This document shows positions 56,151-64,000 of a DNA stretch of 64,000 bases, one piece after another. How positions within the stretch are numbered: the first letter of the stretch is position 1; each line of letters opens with the position of its first letter. The translations under genes and the position numbers were made by a program. The notes beneath the pieces were generated by a model. The model was not told the DNA's origin. It did not search any database and saw only the letters and a program-made list of their open reading frames with translations. This DNA is from Aphelocoma coerulescens (taxonomy: Eukaryota; Chordata; Aves; Passeriformes; Corvidae), in NCBI RefSeq assembly GCF_041296385.1, contig NC_091022.1, positions 23,393,967-23,457,966 on the forward strand, written 5' to 3'.

Positions 56151-56860
56151 CGCCCCCAAGGGGGGGGGTACGCTGCCCTCCGCCTCCCCCCCCTCCCCCG
56201 CCATAGCTGTCTCCTCGAGGATGGGGACCCGACAAGTAAAGCATTCCCTACATCCTTCTTCCACAGCTACCCCGCAAAGGGCAGGCAGCCCCCTGGAGAT
56301 GCCCCAAGGGATGCACATCCCTCCTAAGGGTGTCCCAAGGGCAGGGTGTTGTGCCCATAGCCTCTCCCCGAGGATAACCCCCCTCTCGTCCCCCCGCACA
56401 GGTACCCTCCTTGGTCCAGGCATTCCCCCATATGCTCCCTCTCCCCAGTGCTGGGCAGACCCCCCCATAGCCACCCCAAAGGCCAGGTATCCCTTCCAGG
56501 GCCAGGCATGGCATCTTCCCACAGCTACTTCCCAAGAGATAGGCAGCCCTCCTAAAGGCTGGATATCCCGCCACCACCCAAGGGGCTTGGCAGCCCCCAC
56601 ATAGCTATATCAAGGGAAAGGAAGTGCTCTCCCAGAGTCTGTGCATCTCTCTTATAGCCATCCCAAGGGATGGGCATCTCTTCTTCAAGGGCCAGGTGTC
56701 CTCCCCCAAAGGAGCAGGTATCCCAATTAATGCCTTTTCCCCAGAAAATCCATCCCCCCCCACAAAAGCAGGCTGTCCACCCACCCCCAGTGCCAGCTGC
56801 TCTCCCTAAAGGCCAGGTATTCCTCCAGGCCAGAGTGGGGAGCAGGAAGATGCTCCACTC
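56120..56860. repeat. degenerate minisatellite upstream of PTCH2
   Basis: Related words recur at irregular spacing: GGGGATGGGCATCCCC, AAGGGATGCACATCCCTCC, AAAGGCCAGGTATCCCTTCC, AAAGGCTGGATATCCCGCC, AAGGGATGGGCATCTCTTC, AAAGGAGCAGGTATCCC and AAAGGCCAGGTATTCCTCC. The core is roughly AAGG(N)CAGGTATCCC, often followed by ATAGC(T/C)A(C/T). Minus-strand frames through it look repetitive (G-Y-L-A-F-type words) but have no start context or domain. It is an old tandem array. Confidence 0.65.
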
Positions 56861-57394
56861 CTTGGGTGCACCCACAAGCGCTGCCCCATCCCCTGCCATG
56901 GGGAGCCAAGCCCAACACGCCAGAGCTGGAGGCAGGGGGCACAGAAACCCCATCCATGGGGCACAGGAAGTGTGCCGGGGGTAAATGCCACCAATAATTT
57001 GTGGGGTGTTTTGGATTATTTCTCTGCTCATTTCACTCCTTTCTCAGGTCTTTATTGGATAGACCTGGTGCTGCTCCCACCTTGAAAGGTGCCCCAAGGA
57101 GCTGCTGAGGGCACCCAGGGAGGTTGGTAAACCAACACGGAGCACCCAACCCATGTGCAATGCCCCCATCTCTCCCTTGGTGTAATGCCAGAGATGCTCA
57201 ACTTGGTGTTTCCTTACTGGCCAAAAATGGGGGAAACCCTAATAAATAAACTGAGTTCCTGGGGCAGTTTCTCCATGCCCCACAGTCACCGCCCCCACCA
57301 GCCCAACCTGCTGCTGCCAAGCTCTCCTGGGCCTTCGCGGCACGTAAAGGGTTTCTCCCTCGTCCAGCGATAGGCCTGTAGCATCTGGCGTGTC

Positions 57395-57600
57395 CCCAAA
57401 TACAGAAGGGAAACGGCTATTCAGCACTTCTGCTGCCTGATTGCTATTAACAGCTCCACCATTCCCCTTCCCAGTGGACCCTCACTACCGCTGGGCAGCT
57501 GCAGCTTTTTATCAGCTTAGGATTTTAAATATAAGTTGTTGTCCTCCTTTTTCCCCCGCCCTGTGTTCCCCATCAGCTCCCTATCTGTCATCATTGATTT
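57395..57600. promoter_or_regulatory. enhancer-like island upstream of PTCH2 (about -1.8 kb)
   Basis: AT-richer unique sequence with GATTGCTATTAACAGCTCC, TTTTTATCAGCTTAGG and TTTTAAATATAAGTTG. This contains a GATA-like core and AT-rich cores. The call is inferred from composition. Confidence 0.3.
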
Positions 57601-58309
57601 CCACCTGGGGCTCTCCCACCGCTGCCCTGCACCCTGGGAAATGTCATCAATGTCCTCAGAAAAGTCATGGAATGGTCCATGGAGACCCGCTCAGTGTCTG
57701 CCAGGGCCTGGGGATGAGCTGGCTTTGCCCCATCCCAGGGTATCAAAGGTTTTCCTAGGACATGGGCACCCAGTGCTGCAGGACCAGCTTCCATGACCCC
57801 ATCCTGGCTCATGCATGCTGGCAGCAGGGTGCTGTGCCACAGGAGCACCATGCAGGACAGGATCACCCCTGGCACCCCTGCCTATTCCACACCATGCACC
57901 CCTGTTCCACTGCCCACCCACTGCCACTGTGGTCCCCAGGGACCAGCTGGCCCCAGGACCTGTGTGCCACGGGGGCACCATCATGGTGTGGTGATTTGCA
58001 CCCCAAGCAAGAGGCTATAGGGCTTGGCAGGAGGGCAGCTGGTTTGGGGATCCCAAGCTTTGCAGTGGGAGGGACAATACCAGGGACAGGGCCAGATCCT
58101 GCTACACCAGTGAGGATTGAAAACCCAACTGGAAAACGCCTGTGGGCAGGACAGGGCTCAGCCTGCCCTGACGCCAAAGAGATGGGCTTTGAGTCTCCCT
58201 GCAGGGCACATATTTCCCCCGGAGCCACCCGGAAGGGGACTGGGAGCCCTGCAGGCCACCGGCCTTGGGGGAGCAGGATGGGGACAGGGGCTGGGCTCGC
58301 ACGCAGGGA

Positions 58310-58490
58310 GACTTCTCTTGCCGCTTCTTGCTGACCGGCTGTTTTATATCAAGGCGGGAGGGGGGATTTGCTGCTCTAGATGGTATTTTAATGGGCAGGC
58401 AGGCAGCTGGAGCCTGGGAGAAGCCTGCTTTACATTGTTTGGGGTTGTAACAAATAAATTCAATTAAAGGCAAATGGCTCCGCGCAGCCC
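58310..58490. promoter_or_regulatory. enhancer-like island upstream of PTCH2 (about -2.7 kb)
   Basis: Contains CTGTTTTATATCAAGGCGG, TAGATGGTATTTTAATGGG, GCTTTACATTGTTTGG and AACAAATAAATTCAATTAAAGG in about 180 bp between GC-rich flanks. SOX-type (ACATTGTT, AACAAA) and homeodomain (AATTAAA) cores are visible. Conservation was not tested. Confidence 0.35.
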
Positions 58491-59934
58491 CCACCCTGCG
58501 CAGTGTCTCTGTGGCACTGGTGGCTGTGGGAGCTGCGGGTGCGAGGGGGGAGCCCCACGCAGGGGCCACCTGGGGCTCTGCCCACCCTCGCCCCTCGCCC
58601 CCGCTGCAGGGAGATGCCAGGGTGAGCTGGCAGGATGTGGTGGGAGCTGCGAAGCGCAGGGCACCGCACCCACAGAGCACCCACAGAGCACCCACAGAGA
58701 GAACAGAGTGTCCAGGGAGTCCACCCTGTCCCCACACTGCGTGTCCCACCCCGCTGAGCAAAGGAGATGTGAAAACCCCGTGGCAGGAGCCCCGCCACAG
58801 CGAGCACTCCTCAGGAAGGGCAGCCCAGGACAAACAGCCTCGGCGGGCAGCAGCATCCTCCGGGCAAGCAGAGACTGGGCAGAGGCTGGGGCGTGGAACT
58901 GGGCTTTGCACGGCCACCATGCAGTCCCAGAGCCCCGTGGCCGGGGGGAGAAGCAGAGGGGACTTGGCAGGGACATGCCAGAGCCTCAGCACGCTGTAAA
59001 CAGCCACCGCCGCAGCAGCAACTCGTCTGCCGGGAGCCAGCGCCGGGCGTTAGTTAGTTGGAAACCAGATGGTGCTCTCCCAACCACCGGCACTGCCCGC
59101 TGGCCACGGCCCGGAGCCAGGCGCAGGCTCTCAGGGTCCTCAGGGCTGCACAGCACCCAGCACTGGGACCCCATTGAGGTGGCCGGAGAGCTGGGGGTGC
59201 AGGGAGGGCCCCACAGATGGACAGGCAGTGTCTGTGTGTCCCTGGCCCCATTGCTTCCTTAGCCAGTACCTGTGTGTCCCAAGGGATGACGTGTCTCAAG
59301 GGATGGAGAAGGGAGGCAGCATCCACTGGAGGGGATTGGAGATAGGGTGTTAACATCCCTTAAACCCCCCGTGCACCTCTGCATGCCACACCGTGCCTCA
59401 GTTTCCCTGTGCCTCCCAAAGAGCAGGGAACAACCAACAGATGGACCACCGGTCAGAGTCCACTTTGTCCACCCACAGAGGGGTAAGATAGCAGGGAAGG
59501 GTTAAAGCCCCATCTTCCAGGCTAGGGAAAGCCTGAGCAGTTGCTGCCACATCACACCTGGAGTAACTCTCCATGGGAAATATTACATGGAAGCCCCCAT
59601 CCCAGCACCACCAGCAGGACCTGGGGCTCCAAGCTCTTCCCCACTCCCCAGCGGTCTTAGGGGCAGGTGCACCGAGGGGGCACAGTGGACCCATCCCAGC
59701 CCTGGGATTCTGGGGGGGGTCTGCAGTAAGAAGACAAACAGCCAGGGCTGGGGAGGGGCTGGGGGGAAGGACAGCATCCCTGGTAGCTGTGGCGGGGGTC
59801 TTGTGGTGTTTACAGAGCTTAAAACCCGCCTAAGCCCTGCAGGGCCACGGCGCACAATAGCGTGTGGACGTGGTGACACCGGCCGTCCCCACACCACCTT
59901 GGAAGACAGAGAGCCCTGCCACCCACCGCCAGCA

Positions 59935-60070
59935 CCGGGATTAATTATGATAATGTAGTTCTTTCCCCCTTTGTCACCCTAATGAATGGGCCCCTTTAGG
60001 ATTTTAAGGCCTTTGTTTGGTGCCTCTTTACTGCGGTATTGTAGGATGGGGACTAGCAGGTGGCAGGTCC
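59935..60070. promoter_or_regulatory. enhancer-like island upstream of PTCH2 (about -4.3 kb)
   Basis: Contains GGGATTAATTATGATAATG, CCCTTTGTCACCCTAATGAA and CCTTTGTTTGGTGCCTC: paired TAAT cores and two CTTTGT SOX/TCF-type cores in about 120 bp. Confidence 0.35.
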
Positions 60071-60319
60071 CCAAACAGCCCCTTTTGTCTCCTTTGGGGG
60101 CTGTTTTGTGGTGGGGTTGGGGAGGGGGGTGCGAGGATGCAGGAGTGTGGGTGTGCTGCAAGGGAGCTCCTGGGTGGAACCGTAGTACCCGCGCCATCGC
60201 TGTGGGGCCATGGCACCCCATACTGTGCATCGTGGCATTGGGGATTGCTGGCCTCGGCCGTGCCCCGAGCCACCCGTGCCCTGGCCTGCTCAGTGGGCAG
60301 ATGCCGGGAGCCACCGTCT

Positions 60320-60485
60320 GAGCCCCTGCCTTGATCTTTTACTGCCTGGGCAAATCAATTACCCAGCAGAAAAGTCCCTAAATCCCACCACAAAACCCGT
60401 TTAGCAGCCGCCGTGGCGCTCGCCAGGCCCTGGGCAAACCTCTCTCACTGCCGGCACAGAGCTGGAGCGATTTTTCGTGGGGACA
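60320..60485. promoter_or_regulatory. enhancer-like island upstream of PTCH2 (about -4.7 kb)
   Basis: Contains TTGATCTTTTACTGCC, GGCAAATCAATTACCCAGC, AATCCCACCACAAAACCC (a RUNX-type CCACAAA) and GGAGCGATTTTTCG. It is compact and repeat-free. Confidence 0.3.
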
Positions 60486-61189
60486 GTGGGTAAGTGCTGC
60501 TGGGGAAGGTCGGGCTGCAGTCACAGCAGCACAGCATCTCCCCACTCCCGGGAGGCAGATGGGGGCTTCCCAGGAGTCCCGGCTGTGCTCAGACCCTTCC
60601 GAGACCTCCACAACTCTGTGCCCTTCTGCACCAGTCTGTTCCCCTCCACATCCCCTGAGTGCAGTAGCAGCTGGGGATGTGACAGCACTGGGCATGGCAC
60701 TGGTGACCAGGGACAGACAGATGAGGTGGCACAGAGGCACAGGGATCAGGGACAAGGCAGGGCATGGAGGCACTCGAATGTCAATGCCCTGTGCCAGCGT
60801 GGATCCATGGGCTCTGTGTCAGGGCCATTGGCTGTGCTCAGAACTGAGCATGGTGCTACCACAGTTGTGATGATGGAGTCTTGCTTCCTCCCATGCAGAC
60901 ACATAGAAGCGTCTTTAATACCAATGCCAGCACAGGGATGACATCAGCACAGGGCTGAGAGGCCTGGGGATGGCTTATGTCCCCCTGACTGCAGGCTGGG
61001 CTGGGTGATACCTTCAGGGAGCACTGGAGACACTGCATGGTTCTGCCTGGGGGCATCATCAGGTGCCGAGCATTGGGGATCCCTCTGCTGTGCTGCACCT
61101 TCCGGCACAGGGGACCCCGGCTGCCATGTCCCCCTGGGCATAGGGGCTCCATGAGGAGGGGGCAGATCTTGGCCAGGCACTGCCGGGGG

Positions 61190-61335
61190 CTGCAACTGGT
61201 GAGCAGCAGGGTGGTAAAACGGTGACAAGTAATTGGTGTCCCGGCCAGTCCTTTCATGCCGACGCCGTTTTATGGGTGAGGAAATTGCTTGTGAGTCAGG
61301 AACACAGGAGACAAATTTAGGAAGTGCTCTCTGAA
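61190..61335. promoter_or_regulatory. enhancer-like island upstream of PTCH2 (about -5.6 kb)
   Basis: Contains GTGACAAGTAATTGGTGTCC (NKX-like CAAGTAATT), CGTTTTATGGGTGAGGAAAT (HOX/CDX-like TTTTATGG) and TGTGAGTCAGGAACACAGG. It is unique sequence. Confidence 0.3.
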
Positions 61336-61934
61336 TGTGCCGGGGTCAGGCGCCGAGGCCGAGTGCTTGAAACCTGGGTGGCCTCGCCGCTCGCCCCGCG
61401 TTCCCCCCCCGGGCTCCTCGGCATGGGAAAGCAGACCTTTTATCTTATCACTGCTCTTCCGCCGCCCCGGCCTCCCCCGCATGGCCCCCTCCCGGCACAG
61501 CCGCTCGCGCCGCAGACACAATGCGCGGTGGCGGCCAAACGCGCACCCGTGACCCTCCGGGTGTGCCTGGCACAGGGGGCTGCTCCCACCCGCCTGCCAA
61601 AGGGCTCAGGATCCTTTGCATCACTCCACATTCCCTCGTCCAACGGCACCTTGCTGGCCAGAGGGCTGGCACAAGGCGCCGTGGGATGAGGGGACATGGC
61701 ATCCTCCCCCCTCTCGGGAACCAGCCCTGGCACAAGCTGCTGTGGCCCCAGGGATGCAGTGATGGGGAAACGCTGGTGCAAAGGTGTCCATATGCGATGG
61801 GGTGCCTGGTTCCCATCCCACTGGCAAAGGTGCCGGAGCAGGCAGATCCCCCCGTGCTGCAGTGCTGCACCCCATGCCAGCCTTCCCCACGTTCCCCCAC
61901 ATGCTGGGAATTTGGTACTCCCTTTTCTTCCCTT

Positions 61935-62265
61935 TCAGCTGGGAGGAAAGGCCTCAGCTCCATTAAGGTGCACCCGAATACAGCTGCCGGCTACCTTGAG
62001 CGCGCAGCCCCCATCCTCGGCCACGGCCGAGCCGCCGCATCGGGCGGTTTGGATGTATTTTTCTTGATCGCTGGCCAAGCACTCTCTCCTGCAAAGCAGC
62101 ATGTTTCTCATTTTCTGTAGGTTTAACTCCAAATTAATTTGTAAGTGATCTAGGTTTCTTGTTCCCCGAAAGATACCTAATAGCGGCGGGAGAGCTCCTG
62201 CCAACCGAAACGTCTCAGCGGGGTAAAGGGAAAGCAGGAAAAAGAATCCCAGGAACTGTGACCCC
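61935..62265. promoter_or_regulatory. enhancer-like island upstream of PTCH2 (about -6.4 kb)
   Basis: A 330 bp complex block includes GGATGTATTTTTCTTGATCG, CTCCAAATTAATTTGTAAG, TGATCTAGGTTTCTTGTTCC and AGATACCTAATAGCGGCGGG. The minus-strand frame is open here, but the translation shows no domain. Texture is that of a conserved noncoding element, not an exon. It is the longest such island in the upstream flank. Confidence 0.38.
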
Positions 62266-64000
62266 TGGTGGGTATTTAACAAGGTGTCAGGGCAAGGGAT
62301 TTTCGGAGCCAACTAAGTGGATGTGACACCGGCCCCGTGGGTCGGGACGGGATGTGGGGATGCTCCCGCCGCGGCAGAGTTTGCTGCTGCCAGGTCTCAT
62401 CCTGATCCAACCCTTGGGGGCAGCAGGAGCAGGGAGGGATGCTCAGTACTCCATTGCTTGCGCTGGCGGTGCGGTGCGAGAAAAGCTGGGGGAACAGGAG
62501 GTGTTTTGGGGATGGGGCGAGCCATCCACAGCACGAGCCGGTGGAGGTGCCCTCTCTGGGGGACCAAGGGAGCGCATTCATGCTGGACAAGGGCTGCGGA
62601 AGCGCTGGCGCCTGCAGGGAGGCAGGGGAGGCCCCACAGGGTGGTGGTCCCCTGGGGCCGGTGGGTGGTGGGAGGGGGCCAGCGAGCCCGCCGGGCGCCC
62701 CTGCCGCATGGGAAGCGGGCACGGTTTAATTGGGCGGGCGGCCGCTCGGCGGGGCCGGCTGCTGGCAGGCGGACACAAGCTCTTTTGTCTCCGCTCTCGC
62801 TCCCGGCACCGGCTGGGGCTGGCAGGGCCCGGAGCGGTGCAGCCACTGAGAGCCGAGCTCGCCACCGGGGCAAGCAGCCAAACCCACCCCGACTCCTCGG
62901 GCTGTCACAGGCCCTCGCTGCACGCGAGGAAGCGTCCAGGTGGCCAGCGAGGCTTCCTGGCTGATGAGGGGTTAGGAAATGTGTGGCAATCCCCAGCAAA
63001 GTGCCCTGCAGTCCTCCCCGTGTCCCCCTTCTTGCCAGGAGACCAGGAACAGGCAAGACCCCTGCCGTCTCCACTGACCGGGCTCCGGAGCTGCATGGCC
63101 GGGGATCCTGGGGCAACAGGGGTGTGAAAGCACCCTGGCTTTTGCTCTCCAAGCTGGGATCTACAAGAGGATGCCAAGGAGGGATCTATAGTGAGAGCAG
63201 CCACTACTTTTGGATCCTGGTTCCTCTTGCATCCCTCCCGTCCCTCAGCTCCATTCAGATCCTTTCCACGGAGCGGGGTCACCAGCCAGGGGCTGTGCCT
63301 CTCCTCCCTTCCCCAGCACCCTCCAGGTACAGTGGCTCTCCAACCCCACGGGCGACCTCCATGAGGGTGGATGATGACAGGGCTGGAGAACAAGGGGCAG
63401 ACCCCCACCATGTGCATCCTTCATCTGCCCAGTCTTCCAGGGACATTCCCAGGAGCCTCCTCTCCCAGAACTCTCTTGCTACAGGAAGAATAGGGGCTAT
63501 GAAGACTGGAAAGGACGTAACGGTGAGACCATCGAGGAGCGATCCCCAGGTGACGGGGTGGATGGTCTGGCCACCATCCAGAGCAGACTGGACTCCTCAC
63601 AGAGCAGTCCCAGCCCCTTGCACAGAGGGAGCATGGCTGGGGCGGCCAGGTGCGTCATAGCCAGCTGTGGATCAGCGGTGGCTGCAAGCAGAGCGCGGCC
63701 AAATCCCTTCTTCCCAGCATCTGGCACCAACCGCCCCCTTTGCAGAAAGGCCCAAGCAGGGGAAGATGTTGCTGTTGCTCAATGACCCTGTGAGGGCCTG
63801 GGTCCTTCCTGGCGCCACTGGAAATAGCTGGGTGACACGGCTGAGTTGCCAACCCAAAGAGCAGGCACCATCATCACCATGGTGAGCAACCTCTCATGGG
63901 TGGCACAAACTGGCCAGGTTTGCCTCCTCAATCTCTCAATCCATCACCAGGGGATTCATGGCTTTCCTTGCCTGGGAGGACAGCTGGATGCTTTGGGGAA

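Larger units (their letters stand above)
56870..64000. other. upstream flank of PTCH2, no gene recognised
   Basis: No exon or RNA gene could be supported over about 7 kb. The mammalian neighbour EIF2B3 is expected beyond the right edge if order holds. The region alternates C-rich unique DNA with AT-rich islands, listed separately. A small 11-base tandem (ACCCACAGAGC, three units) lies at 58669-58701. Confidence 0.5.

Noticed and set aside
55938..57031. Repetitive minus-strand frames of 159 and 220 aa upstream of PTCH2
   Set aside because: They translate the degenerate minisatellite. They have no domain or start context and no plausible splice partners.
61935..62312. 125-aa minus-strand open frame
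   Set aside because: It covers an enhancer-like island. The translation shows no known domain or exon structure.

Overview
The window is vertebrate nuclear DNA and almost certainly from a bird. Genes are compact and intron-containing, GC content is high with large CpG islands, and the only dispersed repeats seen are CR1 LINE pieces, whose 3' end has the typical avian form. The gene order RPS8 - PLK3 - DYNLT4 (TCTEX1D4) - BTBD19 - PTCH2 matches human chromosome 1p34.1, so this is a conserved block, probably on a GC-rich microchromosome. The species cannot be told from the sequence. All exon boundaries below were set by hand from GT/AG sites, reading phase and family knowledge, and every multi-exon gene closes in frame.

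Layout. 1-1.2 kb: a CR1 LINE 3' portion (minus). 1.29-1.40 kb: a U5 spliceosomal snRNA gene (minus) with a ZNF143/octamer upstream element, divergent from RPS8 (plus, six exons, 208 aa). RPS8 hosts five box C/D snoRNA candidates, one in each of introns 1-5. 6.7-10.5 kb: no gene seen. 10.5-12.7 kb: a two-exon minus-strand gene for a type I leucine-rich-repeat membrane protein with a tyrosine-rich tail. It sits where mammals have BEST4. 12.7-16.0 kb: no gene seen. 16.1-23.2 kb: PLK3 (15 coding exons, 643 aa), with an AU-rich 3' UTR, tail to tail with DYNLT4 (minus, 217 aa). 26.9-34.4 kb: BTBD19 (8 coding exons, 300 aa), convergent with PTCH2. 35.8-55.7 kb: PTCH2 (minus, 23 coding exons, 1354 aa). 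56-64 kb: the region upstream of PTCH2, with a degenerate minisatellite and AT-rich islands but no recognisable gene.

How the parts relate. U5 and RPS8 with its snoRNAs form a small RNA-machinery cluster: a spliceosome RNA, a ribosomal protein, and guides for 28S rRNA methylation. PLK3 is a stress and immediate-early kinase. DYNLT4 is a dynein light chain with a PP1 docking motif. BTBD19 is a BTB-BACK adaptor. PTCH2 is a Hedgehog receptor. The AT-rich islands in PTCH2 introns 2 and 5 and upstream of its promoter look like enhancer candidates, which is an inference only.

The most noteworthy observations are the two RPS8 snoRNAs with an identical 28S guide, the short near-perfect copy of a PTCH2 exon segment inside the next intron, the LRR receptor with an ITAM-like tail in the BEST4 position, and the enhancer-like islands of PTCH2. 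No wholly new biological system could be supported.
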